A stretch of 64,000 bases of DNA. Source: Scandinavium sp036409475 (GTDB lineage Bacteria > Pseudomonadota > Gammaproteobacteria > Enterobacterales > Enterobacteriaceae). Each line of letters starts with the position of its first letter. The stretch's first letter is position 1. Below are positions 33,307 to 42,298 of this stretch, in pieces. The notes under the pieces are model-generated. The model ran no database searches. It was not told the origin of the DNA and saw only the letters and a list, made by a program, of their open reading frames with translations. The stretch is from NCBI RefSeq assembly GCF_036409475.1, contig NZ_JAYRCK010000001.1:248001-312000 (forward strand). The letters run 5' to 3'. A program made the translations under genes and the position numbers.

Positions 33307-34101
33307 TCAGGCAGATTGCAGGCGAGCGGGGTCAATGTGGAACAAGGTGGCGAAGTTTTCGGTGGTCTGCTGCGCCAGTTGCTCAAGCGACACCCCTTTC
33401 AACACGGCCATGTACTCTGCGACATCACGAGTCATCGCAGGCTGATTCTCTTTACCACGGTGTGGGACAGGGGCCAGATACGGTGAATCTGTCTCCACCA
33501 GAATGCGATCCAGTGGCACGTAACGCGCCGCTTCACGCAGTTGCTCCGCATTACGGAAAGTCAGAATGCCGGAGAAGGAGATGTAAAACCCTACATCCAG
33601 CAACTTGCCTGCTGTTTCTGTGTCTTCCGTGAAACAGTGTAGTACGCCACCGCAATCCGTCACTTTTTCATCGCGCAAAATCGCCAGCGTATCTTCACGT
33701 GCATCACGTGTATGGACGATGACAGGTTTGTTCAGCTCACGCCCAATGCGGATGTGGTGAGCAAACGAAGCCTGCTGGCGGGCTTTAGTTTCTGGCGTGT
33801 AATAATAATCGAGGCCCGTTTCGCCTAGCGCGACCACGCCCTCTTCTGCTGCCCACTGGCGCAGGGTTTCCACTTCGTAGTCTTCGTCCTGATTCAACGG
33901 GTGCACACCGCAGGAGAAAACAACATTCTGACGCTCACCAACCAGCTCACGCATACCGCGATAGCCCGGCAGCGTCGTGGCAACAGCCAGACAAAACTTC
34001 ACATCACGGGCGGCGGCTTTCGCCAGTACATCATCCACATCTTTGTGCAGTGATTGATAATCCAGGCCATCAAGATGGCAGTGCGAGTCGACTAAAAACA
34101 T
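33307..34101 (-). CDS. ycfH: TatD-family metal-dependent hydrolase YcfH
   Basis: YcfH is a TIM-barrel metal-dependent hydrolase of the TatD DNase family; its physiological substrate is not settled. The 264 residues have the metal-binding VDSHCHLDGLD at the N-terminus, the glutamate in ALGETGLDYYY, VHTRDA, and a terminal ETDSPYLAP. It follows holB on the minus strand with a 26-bp gap, the usual tmk-holB-ycfH order. Confidence 0.94.
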   Translation of the reverse strand: MFLVDSHCHLDGLDYQSLHKDVDDVLAKAAARDVKFCLAVATTLPGYRGMRELVGERQNVVFSCGVHPLNQDEDYEVETLRQWAAEEGVVALGETGLDYYYTPETKARQQASFAHHIRIGRELNKPVIVHTRDAREDTLAILRDEKVTDCGGVLHCFTEDTETAGKLLDVGFYISFSGILTFRNAEQLREAARYVPLDRILVETDSPYLAPVPHRGKENQPAMTRDVAEYMAVLKGVSLEQLAQQTTENFATLFHIDPARLQSA

Positions 34102-34127
34102 AATGTCTCTTCTTACAGGTGAATGTC

Positions 34128-35132
34128 TTAGAGATGAGGAAGCGGAAGCGTGCTGCCCGGTGTCAGCCAGTGCTCCCAGCGTAACAGACTGTCATTCAGC
34201 ATCAGTTCGCGGTTCAGCCCGGTCACGCTAAGCAACTGTTCCCGACACAGGCAGGCATCAGTCACCATCGCCTGCAAACGGGCGGCCGGAATACGATTAG
34301 TGATGTGCTGGACCAGCATCCAGGCATCAACATTGGTCAGTTGCGTAACGCCCTGCTGCATTTTGATGCCATCGAGCAGAAGCGAAATCAGCCAATAAAG
34401 GCGTTCAGCCACCTGGTCATGATTAAGTACCGCAAGCATTGAAAGCCAGTCACCATTTTGCAATGTGGTTTCAAGGGCTGCACAAAGCTGCTGGCGAGGG
34501 GCAAAATTGGCTTCCTGCAACAAATCCAGTGCCGCCGCGGGTGCGCCCGCTTTAAGACGCAGTGCGCTTAACAAACTCTCTTGTGACACTGTAACTTCAC
34601 GGGCAAGCCAGGCCAGCCCGTAGTTTTCTGCCGGAGGAGCAAGATGAAAATGACGGCAACGGCTGCGCAACGTAGCAAGTAACCGGGCAGGTTCTTCGCA
34701 TTGCAGGAAAAACCAGGTGTTTTGCGGCGGCTCTTCCAGCGTTTTTAACAACGCATTGGCTGCCGCTTCGGTGAGCAGTGCGGCATCACCTATCCATACC
34801 ACTTTGGCACCACCCAGACGTGCACGCTCGTACAGCTTTTCGCTGACTTCGCGGACCGCATCGATCCCCAGCGTGCTTTTGCCCTTTTCTGGCAGCAGAT
34901 GGTAATAATCCGGGTGCGTGCCCGCCTGCATCAGCTGGCAGCTATGGCATTTACCACAGCTTTTCTGACCTTCAGGGGAGTGACACATCATAAAACGGGT
35001 CAGCGCATACACCAGCGCATCAGCCCCCATTCCCGGCAAAGCCTGAACTAATAGCGCGTGGTGGCCACGTCCGGATTGATAACCGGAAACGAGCTGTTCA
35101 AACGGCGGGCGCAACCACGGATACCATTTCAT
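34128..35132 (-). CDS. holB: DNA polymerase III delta-prime subunit
   Basis: HolB (delta-prime) is a clamp-loader AAA+-like subunit that, with delta and the tau/gamma trimer, loads the beta clamp. The 334 residues match the E. coli length. They begin MKWYPWLRPPFEQL and contain a four-cysteine zinc module (one Cys in MMCHSPEG, three in KSCGKCHSCQ) and the sensor segment ALLKTLEEPPQNTWFFL. The ATG at 35132 overlaps the tmk stop (ATGA). An upstream in-frame Met is inside tmk. Confidence 0.96.
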   Translation of the reverse strand: MKWYPWLRPPFEQLVSGYQSGRGHHALLVQALPGMGADALVYALTRFMMCHSPEGQKSCGKCHSCQLMQAGTHPDYYHLLPEKGKSTLGIDAVREVSEKLYERARLGGAKVVWIGDAALLTEAAANALLKTLEEPPQNTWFFLQCEEPARLLATLRSRCRHFHLAPPAENYGLAWLAREVTVSQESLLSALRLKAGAPAAALDLLQEANFAPRQQLCAALETTLQNGDWLSMLAVLNHDQVAERLYWLISLLLDGIKMQQGVTQLTNVDAWMLVQHITNRIPAARLQAMVTDACLCREQLLSVTGLNRELMLNDSLLRWEHWLTPGSTLPLPHL

Positions 35133-35770
35133 GCGCCCTGCTCCTCGACCCATTCCATGACCGTAGAACGAATATTTTGCATCACGGTTTCCAGAGGCTG
35201 GGTCGCATCAACTGTACGGATAGTCTGGTCTTGCGCAGCCAGTTCAAGATACCGAGCGCGAGTACGGTTAAAGAAATTGAAAGACTCCTGCTCGATGCGA
35301 TCCAGGTCGCCACGGGCGCGGGCGCGTTTCAACCCGACTTCAGGGGTCACGTCCAGGTACAGCGTCAGGTCCGGGCGGAAATCGCCAAGCACGGCATCAC
35401 GCAGCGTGGCGAGAAGGTGTTGATCGATACCCCGGCCGCCGCCCTGATACGCCTGGGTAGAAAGATCGTGCCTGTCGCCGATCACCCATTTCCCTTCAGC
35501 CAGTGCAGGCTTGATAACAGTATCGACAAGCTGGACACGTGCAGCATAGAACATCAGCACTTCGGCTTTATCGGTGATCACTTCATCGCCAACGGATTTG
35601 ATATCCAGCACCAGACTGCGCAGTTTTTCCGCCAGGATTGTGCCGCCCGGCTCGCGGGTGAACACTAAATCACTGATGCCCACCTCTTTCAGCGTTTCCA
35701 CCACCACATTACGTGCCGTGGTTTTGCCAGCGCCTTCCAGGCCTTCGATGACGATATACTTACTGCGCAT
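35129..35770 (-). CDS. tmk: Thymidylate kinase
   Basis: Tmk converts dTMP to dTDP. The 213 residues show the P-loop EGLEGAGKTTARN near the N-terminus, the DR-type motif GDRHDLSTQAYQGGGRG and the Arg-rich LID (LKRARARGDLDRIE). It sits between mltG and holB with overlaps on both sides, indicating one transcript pabC-mltG-tmk-holB-ycfH. Confidence 0.98.
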   Translation of the reverse strand: MRSKYIVIEGLEGAGKTTARNVVVETLKEVGISDLVFTREPGGTILAEKLRSLVLDIKSVGDEVITDKAEVLMFYAARVQLVDTVIKPALAEGKWVIGDRHDLSTQAYQGGGRGIDQHLLATLRDAVLGDFRPDLTLYLDVTPEVGLKRARARGDLDRIEQESFNFFNRTRARYLELAAQDQTIRTVDATQPLETVMQNIRSTVMEWVEEQGA

Positions 35771-36782
35771 TTTTTTCCTTAAGTGCTTTCAGATAATCCT
35801 GTACTGAGCGGTTATGGCTCGCCAGATTAGTATTAAACGTATGGCCGCCTTTACCGTCTGCAACGAAATAGAGATACGGTGTTTTCGCCGGATTCGCCGC
35901 TGCTTTCAGTGAGGCTTCGCCTGGCGTGGCGATCGGGCCTGGCGGCATGCCTGCAATCACATAGGTGTTATAGGCTGTGGGTGTTTCCAGATCCTGGCGG
36001 CTCAGCTTGCCATTATAGCTCTCTCCCATGCCGTAGATAACCGTTGGATCAGTTTGCAGACGCATGCCGATTCGCAGGCGGTTAATAAACACAGAAGCCA
36101 CCTGATCGCGTTCGCTGGCGACCGCGGTCTCTTTTTCGATAATTGAGGCCATGGTGACCAGCTGGTTTTTATCCTTGTAAGGAAGATTATCCCTCCGCCC
36201 TTCCCACGCCTGATCGACTGCTTTGACCATTTTCTGGTGTGCGCGCTTGAGGATCTGCAAATCTGTGGTGTTGGCGGTGTACATCCAGGTATCTGGCCAG
36301 AACCAGCCTTCAACCCAATCCGCATGTTCTAACTTCAGGGCTTCAGCAACAGTGGCATAGCTGTCGTCCTTCAGCGTATGTTTAACATACGGTGCCTCAC
36401 GCAGTTGCTTGAGATAATCACTGGTACGCATACCTTCAATGAAACGCAGCGGGAACTGTGCTTCTTTGCCGCTGGCAAGCAGTTGCATAACCTCACGAAC
36501 GCTCATCCCCGGCGTGATGCGATAGGTGCCGGCTTTAAAGTGCGAGAGTTCAGGTTCAACGCGCAGCAGCCACTGGAAAACACGCGGGCGATTGATGACG
36601 TGTTCTTCATATAACTGAGTGCCTAACGCCAGGCGACCGGTGCCTGCTTTAAGGGTGAAAATCACCTCATCTTTAAGCAGGACCTTGCTGCTCGCAAGCT
36701 CGCGAACCTTCCACATTCCAACCCCTGTCGCTATCGCAAACACAACCAGCAGCAGGAGGACAAACCGAAACATTTTCTTCAT
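35760..36782 (-). CDS. mltG: Endolytic murein transglycosylase MltG
   Basis: MltG (YceG) is an inner-membrane lytic transglycosylase that cleaves nascent glycan strands and is proposed to end their elongation. The 340 residues have a single N-terminal membrane anchor (residues about 5-24), a LysM-like subdomain and the YceG catalytic domain, with the active-site Glu in MASIIEKETAVASERDQVA. The ATG overlaps the pabC stop (ATGA) and its end overlaps tmk by 11 nt. Confidence 0.96.
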   Translation of the reverse strand: MKKMFRFVLLLLVVFAIATGVGMWKVRELASSKVLLKDEVIFTLKAGTGRLALGTQLYEEHVINRPRVFQWLLRVEPELSHFKAGTYRITPGMSVREVMQLLASGKEAQFPLRFIEGMRTSDYLKQLREAPYVKHTLKDDSYATVAEALKLEHADWVEGWFWPDTWMYTANTTDLQILKRAHQKMVKAVDQAWEGRRDNLPYKDKNQLVTMASIIEKETAVASERDQVASVFINRLRIGMRLQTDPTVIYGMGESYNGKLSRQDLETPTAYNTYVIAGMPPGPIATPGEASLKAAANPAKTPYLYFVADGKGGHTFNTNLASHNRSVQDYLKALKEKNAQ

Positions 36783-37594
36783 GACTTAGTCGACTGCTCA
36801 CAAAGGGGGGCCAAAAATTCAAACAGCTCGCGCGAAAGATAACGGGCATCGGCAAACTGGTTCACGGGAACCACCGGCATCAGGGCATTACACACAATCA
36901 CCTCATCAGCCTGACTGACGGCCTCTTCGCGGGCATTCACTTCGACAACGCGAAAACGGCTTTGTGCCAATAGTGAAAGGCAGTGCTGTCGCATAATGCC
37001 ATTCACTCCGGCCTGATCCAGCCGCGGCGTGAATACGGTATCACCGGCTCGCCAGAATAAATTAGCCGCACAGCATTCCGTAACCCACCCTTCACTGTCA
37101 AGGACCACCGCCTCATCGGCAGGCGTCTGTTCAAGATGCGAGCGGATTAAGACCTGTTCGAGACGATTGAGATGTTTTAGTCCCGCCAGCATGGCGTTGC
37201 GTCCAAGGCGCACAGGGCTTAATGCGAGCGTAATGCCTTCGCTTTGCCAGCGCGGATAATGTGCAGGAGCAGGAGAAACCGACAGAATGCGAGTGGGTGA
37301 CTGGCAGCCGTTAGTGCTATAGCCGCGTCCGCCGCTGCCGCGCGTAATAACGACTTTCAACACACCCTCGTCCGCCGTCTTTGCCAGTGCCTGCATTTCT
37401 TCGGCGAGAGTGGCCCAGTCGGTAAAGGGGATAAATAATGCAGCGCAGGTTTTCTGTAGACGCTCAAGATGCTGGGTGAAAAACGCGATTTCACCGCGCT
37501 GAATGCGGGCGGTGGTGAAGCAGCCGTCACCAAATTGCAGGCCGCGATCGCCGGCGCTCAGAAAATCCTGGTTAATACCATTAATCATCAACAT
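36779..37594 (-). CDS. pabC: Aminodeoxychorismate lyase
   Basis: PabC is a PLP enzyme of fold type IV that releases pyruvate from 4-amino-4-deoxychorismate to give p-aminobenzoate for folate. The 271 residues contain the fold-IV core with the PLP lysine in GLKHLNRLEQVLIRS and EGWVTECCAANLFW. The start at 37594 (MLMINGINQD) follows AGGAG by 5 bp. It is the first gene after fabF on the minus strand; a dispersed hairpin repeat now separates them. Confidence 0.96.
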   Translation of the reverse strand: MLMINGINQDFLSAGDRGLQFGDGCFTTARIQRGEIAFFTQHLERLQKTCAALFIPFTDWATLAEEMQALAKTADEGVLKVVITRGSGGRGYSTNGCQSPTRILSVSPAPAHYPRWQSEGITLALSPVRLGRNAMLAGLKHLNRLEQVLIRSHLEQTPADEAVVLDSEGWVTECCAANLFWRAGDTVFTPRLDQAGVNGIMRQHCLSLLAQSRFRVVEVNAREEAVSQADEVIVCNALMPVVPVNQFADARYLSRELFEFLAPLCEQSTKS

Positions 37595-37666
37595 GGCATC
37601 TCCTAATCAATGGCCTTTCAGTCTGACAGGAAAGCTCAAGGGGACCAGCGGATAATACCTAAAGAA

Positions 37667-37844
37667 AAGGCCTGCTATGCAGGCCCGAGAGTGATGACAA
37701 ACCTCTAACGAATGAAGATTTGTCATAGGGTGCCTAATAAGAAACAAGGAAAATCAATTTATTGATTTTCGGCTACTCACCACAAAGAAGGAAAAACCAC
37801 GTTTTATCCTTCTTTGTCAGCAACTAAGGCCTGCTATGCAGGCC
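37667..37844. repeat. Duplicated fabF terminator stem flanking the inserted repeat
   Basis: The 19-bp sequence AAGGCCTGCTATGCAGGCC occurs at 37667-37685 and again at 37826-37844 in direct orientation, on either side of repeat copy B. Each copy is itself a hairpin stem (GGCCTGC/GCAGGCC). On the minus strand, the copy next to pabC is followed by a T-run and the copy next to fabF is not. This looks like a long target-site duplication of the fabF terminator. Confidence 0.85.
37686..37821. repeat. Triple-hairpin dispersed repeat, copy B (inverted)
   Basis: The reverse complement of this 136-bp segment matches copy A (21197-21332) almost base for base, with about ten differences. All three palindromes are kept. 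It lies between fabF and pabC, directly at the fabF terminator, and is bordered by the duplicated 19-bp stem sequence. Confidence 0.9.
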
Positions 37845-37863
37845 TTTTTCATCTGGCTGGCTG

Positions 37864-39105
37864 TCAGACCTTTTTAAAGATCAGAGAGCCGTTGGTGCCA
37901 CCAAAGCCGAAGGAGTTACACAGTGTGTATTCCATGCCGCTAACCTGACGCGCTTCGTGCGGAACCAGATCCAGGCCAAGGCCCTCTTCCGGATTATCCA
38001 GGTTAATGGTCGGCGGAACAGCCTGATCGCGCAGAGCCAGGATGGAGTAGATTGACTCAACCGCCCCCGCCGCGCCTAACAGGTGACCTGTCATTGACTT
38101 CGTGGAGCTGACCATCACGCGGCTAGCATCTGCACCAAACACAGACTTCACAGCCTGGGCTTCAGCGATATCGCCTGCCGGAGTGGACGTGCCGTGGGCG
38201 TTAACGTAGCCAATCTGACCCGGTTCAATGCCCGCATCGCGAATCGCGTTAACCATGGCCAGGGCTGCACCTGCGCCGTTTTCCGGCGGTGAGGTCATGT
38301 GGTAGGCATCGCTGCTCATACCAAAGCCAACCACTTCAGCGTAGATTTTCGCACCGCGTTTTTTCGCGTGCTCATACTCTTCAAGCATGATGATGCCTGC
38401 GCCGTCGCCCAGCACAAAGCCATCACGATCTTTATCCCACGGACGGCTTGCGCCCTGTGGGTTATCGTTGCGAGTAGAGAGTGCGCGTGCGGCACCGAAA
38501 CCCCCTACGCCCAGCGGGGTACTGGCTTTCTCAGCACCACCTGCCAGCATCGCGTCAGCGTCGCCGTAGGCAATCATACGTGCGGCATGACCGATGTTAT
38601 GCACACCGGAAGTACACGCCGTGGCAATAGAAATGCTAGGGCCACGTAAACCAAACATAATGGTCAGATGACCGGCCACCATGTTAACAATCGTAGACGG
38701 GACGAAGAAGGGGCTAATTTTACGTGGACCGCCGTTCACAAGCGAACTGTGGTTTTCTTCGATTAGACCAAGACCGCCAATGCCGGAGCCGATAGCAGCA
38801 CCGATACGTGTGGCGTTCTCTTCCGTCACTTCCAGGCCAGAATCCTGCATGGCCTGAACGCCAGCGACAATTCCATATTGAATGAAAGCATCCATCTTGC
38901 GCTGTTCTTTGCGCGAGATAATGTCTTCACAGTTAAAATCCTTTACTAAGCCAGCAAATTTCGTTGCATAGGCGCTAGTATCGAAATGGTCGATTAGGCT
39001 GATGCCGCTCTGACCGGCAAGAAGAGATTTCCAGGTGGACTCTACGGTATTGCCGACAGGAGACAACATGCCAAGTCCGGTCACAACTACACGACGCTTA
39101 GACAC
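37864..39105 (-). CDS. fabF: 3-oxoacyl-[ACP] synthase II
   Basis: FabF elongates acyl-ACP chains by condensing them with malonyl-ACP and controls temperature-dependent cis-vaccenate levels. The 413 residues have the condensing-enzyme triad: Cys in ATACTSGVHN (about 163), His in NAHGTSTPAGD (about 303) and His in TGHLLGAAG (about 340). A glycine-rich C-terminal NSFGFGGTNGSL completes it. It lies 88 bp downstream of acpP. Confidence 0.98.
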   Translation of the reverse strand: MSKRRVVVTGLGMLSPVGNTVESTWKSLLAGQSGISLIDHFDTSAYATKFAGLVKDFNCEDIISRKEQRKMDAFIQYGIVAGVQAMQDSGLEVTEENATRIGAAIGSGIGGLGLIEENHSSLVNGGPRKISPFFVPSTIVNMVAGHLTIMFGLRGPSISIATACTSGVHNIGHAARMIAYGDADAMLAGGAEKASTPLGVGGFGAARALSTRNDNPQGASRPWDKDRDGFVLGDGAGIIMLEEYEHAKKRGAKIYAEVVGFGMSSDAYHMTSPPENGAGAALAMVNAIRDAGIEPGQIGYVNAHGTSTPAGDIAEAQAVKSVFGADASRVMVSSTKSMTGHLLGAAGAVESIYSILALRDQAVPPTINLDNPEEGLGLDLVPHEARQVSGMEYTLCNSFGFGGTNGSLIFKKV

Positions 39106-39193
39106 GTTTGTCCTCCAGGGAGGGATAAAAAAGAGAAATGTGGAACTAAAAGATAAAACTCAGGCGGTCGAATGACCGCCTGGAGATGTTCAC

Positions 39194-39430
39194 TTACGCC
39201 TGGTGACCGTTGATGTAATCAATGGCAGCCTGAACGGTGGTGATTTTCTCAGCTTCTTCGTCCGGAATCTCAGTATCAAACTCTTCTTCCAGAGCCATTA
39301 CCAGCTCAACGGTGTCAAGAGAATCAGCGCCCAGGTCTTCAACGAAGGAAGCATTGTTGGTAACTTCTTCCTGCTTAACGCCCAGCTGTTCGCCGATAAT
39401 TTTCTTAACGCGTTCTTCGATAGTGCTCAT
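39194..39430 (-). CDS. acpP: Acyl carrier protein
   Basis: AcpP carries growing acyl chains on 4'-phosphopantetheine. The 78 residues are strongly acidic. The modified Ser lies in [19 protein letters not shown] (Ser37 counting Met). The sequence is almost invariant among enterics. A separate promoter is visible upstream, consistent with its high expression relative to fabG. Confidence 0.99.
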
Positions 39431-39475
39431 ACTCTTAAATTTCCTATCAAAACTCGCTTTCGCGATGGTTTTCGT

Positions 39476-39503
39476 AGTGTATAAAATGTTGAAAAATTTG
39501 CAA
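39476..39503 (-). promoter_or_regulatory. Putative acpP promoter
   Basis: On the minus strand TTGCAA (39498-39503) and TACACT (39476-39481) are spaced by 16 bp, about 46 bp upstream of the acpP start. They lie in the 210-bp gap after fabG. The assignment is by consensus only. Confidence 0.5.
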
Positions 39504-39640
39504 CTAAATCCCGGCAGGTCTTACCACGATTTTACGCTATTTTGCGGGTGTTTGCCCCAATAACGCAAATCATTTTGCACGTTATTATGTCCAGGAGCGC
39601 ACAGACTGCGCGGTTCCTGAGCATTTTGTGCAAACTACGG

Positions 39641-40375
39641 TCAGACCATGTACATTCCGCCGTTGACGTGCAGAGTCTCACCAGAGATGTAACCCGCTTC
39701 GTCAGAGGCTAAGAATGCCACCGCACTGGCGATTTCTTTTGCATCGCCAAGGCGACCCGCTGGAACTTGCGCCAGAATACCCGCACGCTGATCGTCTGAC
39801 AGCGCACGCGTCATGTCCGTTTCAATAAAGCCCGGAGCAACAACGTTCACCGTAATACCGCGAGACGCAACTTCACGCGCCAGCGATTTACTGAAACCAA
39901 TCAGACCGGCTTTCGCCGCAGCGTAGTTAGCCTGACCAGCATTTCCCATGGTACCAACCACAGAACCGATAGTGATAATACGACCATGACGCTTCTTCAT
40001 CATAGCTCGCATTACCGCTTTTGACAGACGGAAAACAGATGACAGGTTGGTTTCGAGAATGTCGTTCCACTCATCATCTTTCATTCGCATTAACAGGTTA
40101 TCACGAGTGATCCCGGCATTATTGACCAGAATGTCCACTTCGCCAAACTCTGTACGAATATTTCCCAGAACAGATTCGATAGATGCCGGATCGGTCACAT
40201 TCAACATCAGACCTTTCCCATTTGCACCCAGATAATCGCTGATGGCCTGCGCACCGCTTTCGCTGGTTGCAGTGCCGACAACTTTCGCGCCACGGGCAAC
40301 GAGTGTTTCAGCAATCGCACGGCCAATGCCGCGGCTTGCACCGGTAACCAGTGCAACTTTTCCTTCAAAACTCAT
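39641..40375 (-). CDS. fabG: 3-oxoacyl-[ACP] reductase
   Basis: FabG is the NADPH-dependent short-chain reductase that reduces beta-ketoacyl-ACP. The 244 residues show the TGASRGIG cofactor motif, NNAGITRDN, the catalytic Ser in TIGSVVGTMG, and YAAAKAG with Tyr151/Lys155. ATG 40375 (MSFEGKVALVTG) matches orthologues; the in-frame Met at 40405 overlaps fabD's last codons and adds an unconserved lysine-rich stretch. Confidence 0.97.
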   Translation of the reverse strand: MSFEGKVALVTGASRGIGRAIAETLVARGAKVVGTATSESGAQAISDYLGANGKGLMLNVTDPASIESVLGNIRTEFGEVDILVNNAGITRDNLLMRMKDDEWNDILETNLSSVFRLSKAVMRAMMKKRHGRIITIGSVVGTMGNAGQANYAAAKAGLIGFSKSLAREVASRGITVNVVAPGFIETDMTRALSDDQRAGILAQVPAGRLGDAKEIASAVAFLASDEAGYISGETLHVNGGMYMV

Positions 40376-40394
40376 GGTTTTGCTTTTCCTCTTA

Positions 40395-41324
40395 TTATTG
40401 TTCAAGCGCCGCTGACAGTGCCGCCGGCTCGTTAATGGCCGACGCAGTCAGGGTGTCAACAATACGTTTTGTCAGGCCGGTGAGGACTTTACCCGGACCC
40501 ACTTCATACAGATGTTCAACGCCCTGAGAGGCCATGAACTCAACGGTTTTGGTCCACTGAACCGGGCTGTAGAGCTGACGAACCAGCGCATCGCGAATCG
40601 CGTCTGCAGAGGTTTCGCCCTTCACATCTACGTTATTGATAACCGGAGCCTGTGGAGCGCTGAAGGTAATGTTCGCCAGTTCAGCAGCCAGTTTTTCCGC
40701 AGCAGGTTTCATCAACGCACAGTGAGATGGCACGCTAACCGGCAGCGGCAGCGCACGCTTCGCGCCAGCAGCTTTACAAGCAGCACCCGCACGCTCAACG
40801 GCTTCTTTATGCCCGGCGATAACCACCTGGCCCGGTGAGTTAAAGTTCACCGGCGAAACCACCTGCCCTTCAGCAGACTCTTCGCAGGCTTTGGCGATTG
40901 CCGCATCATCCAGACCGATGATAGCAGACATACCGCCCGTGCCTTCTGGCACAGCTTCCTGCATGAATTTACCGCGCAGTTCAACCAGACGAACGGCATC
41001 GGCGAAGGCAATGACGCCTGCACAAACCAGCGCAGAATATTCGCCCAGGCTGTGGCCCGCCATCAGCGCTGGCGTTTTACCGCCCTGCTGCTGCCATACG
41101 CGGTACAGCGCAACGGAAGCGGTCAGCAGCGCAGGCTGTGTCTGCCAGGTTTTGTTCAGTTCTTCAGCCGGGCCCTGCTGAGTCAGTGCCCACAGATCGT
41201 AACCCAGAGCATCAGAAGCTTCACGGAATGTTTCTTCGATAACCGGGTATTGCACGGCCATATCAGCCAGCATACCGACAGTCTGAGAACCCTGTCCCGG
41301 GAACACAAAAGCAAATTGCGTCAT
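40395..41324 (-). CDS. fabD: Malonyl-CoA:ACP transacylase
   Basis: FabD transfers malonyl from CoA to ACP. The 309 residues carry FVFPGQGSQTVGML at the N-terminus, the nucleophile in AGHSLGEYSALV (about Ser92) and the catalytic His in VPSHCALM (about 201). It is the third gene of the plsX-fabH-fabD-fabG series, 14 bp after fabH. Confidence 0.98.
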   Translation of the reverse strand: MTQFAFVFPGQGSQTVGMLADMAVQYPVIEETFREASDALGYDLWALTQQGPAEELNKTWQTQPALLTASVALYRVWQQQGGKTPALMAGHSLGEYSALVCAGVIAFADAVRLVELRGKFMQEAVPEGTGGMSAIIGLDDAAIAKACEESAEGQVVSPVNFNSPGQVVIAGHKEAVERAGAACKAAGAKRALPLPVSVPSHCALMKPAAEKLAAELANITFSAPQAPVINNVDVKGETSADAIRDALVRQLYSPVQWTKTVEFMASQGVEHLYEVGPGKVLTGLTKRIVDTLTASAINEPAALSAALEQ

Positions 41325-41338
41325 GTTGTAATCCTTAA

Positions 41339-42292
41339 TTAGAAACGAACCAGTGCAGAGCCCCAGGTGAATCCACCGCCGAAGGCTTCAAGCAGCACCA
41401 ACTGACCACGCTTAATACGGCCATCACGCACGGCTTCATCAAACGCGCAAGGCACGGAAGCGGCGGAAGTATTCCCGTGGCGGTCAAGCGTGACCACGAC
41501 ATTATCCATCGGCATGCCCAGCTTCTTCGCTGTCGCACTGATAATGCGCAGGTTGGCCTGATGAGGCACCAGCCAGTCGAGTTCGCTACGATCCAGATTG
41601 TTCGCCGCCAGCGTCTCTTCGACGATATTGGCCAGTTCTTTCACCGCCACTTTGAAAACTTCGTTTCCAGCCATGGTCAGGTGAATAGAATTTTCCGGAT
41701 GAACGCGATCGGCATTGGGCAGGGTGAGCAACTCACCGTAGTTGCCATCTGCATGCAGGTGCGTGGAGATGATCCCCGGCTCTTCGGAAGCACTCAGAAC
41801 GACGGCGCCAGCGCCATCGCCAAAAATAATGATCGTCCCGCGATCGGTCGGATCGCAGGTACGTGCCAGCACGTCAGCGCCAATCACCAGGGCGTGTTTA
41901 ACCGCGCCTGACTTAACATACTGATCGGCAATGCTCAGCGCATAGGTAAATCCTGCACAGGCCGCAGCGACATCAAATGCCGGGCAGCCTTTCACGCCCA
42001 GCATAGACTGGATCTGGCATGCCGCACTTGGGAACGCATGGGTGGCAGAAGTGGTCGCGACCACGATCAGGCCAATCTGCTCAGCCTCAACGCCCGCCAT
42101 CTCCAGCGCACGTTTTGCGGCTTCATAGCCCATGGTGGACACGGATTCGTCTGGCGCGGCGATACGACGCTCACGGATACCTGTGCGTGTGACAATCCAC
42201 TCGTCAGACGTATCTACCATTTTTTCCAGGTCGGCGTTGGTACGCACTTGTTCAGGCAGATAGCTGCCGGTACCTACAATCTTCGTATACAT
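41339..42292 (-). CDS. fabH: 3-oxoacyl-[ACP] synthase III
   Basis: FabH starts fatty-acid synthesis by condensing acetyl-CoA with malonyl-ACP. The 317 residues contain the Cys of VAAACAGFTYAL (about 112), His in LVPHQANLRI (about 244) and Asn in GNTSAASVP (about 274). It follows plsX by 6 bp on the minus strand. Confidence 0.98.
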   Translation of the reverse strand: MYTKIVGTGSYLPEQVRTNADLEKMVDTSDEWIVTRTGIRERRIAAPDESVSTMGYEAAKRALEMAGVEAEQIGLIVVATTSATHAFPSAACQIQSMLGVKGCPAFDVAAACAGFTYALSIADQYVKSGAVKHALVIGADVLARTCDPTDRGTIIIFGDGAGAVVLSASEEPGIISTHLHADGNYGELLTLPNADRVHPENSIHLTMAGNEVFKVAVKELANIVEETLAANNLDRSELDWLVPHQANLRIISATAKKLGMPMDNVVVTLDRHGNTSAASVPCAFDEAVRDGRIKRGQLVLLEAFGGGFTWGSALVRF

Positions 42293-42298
42293 GTACGC

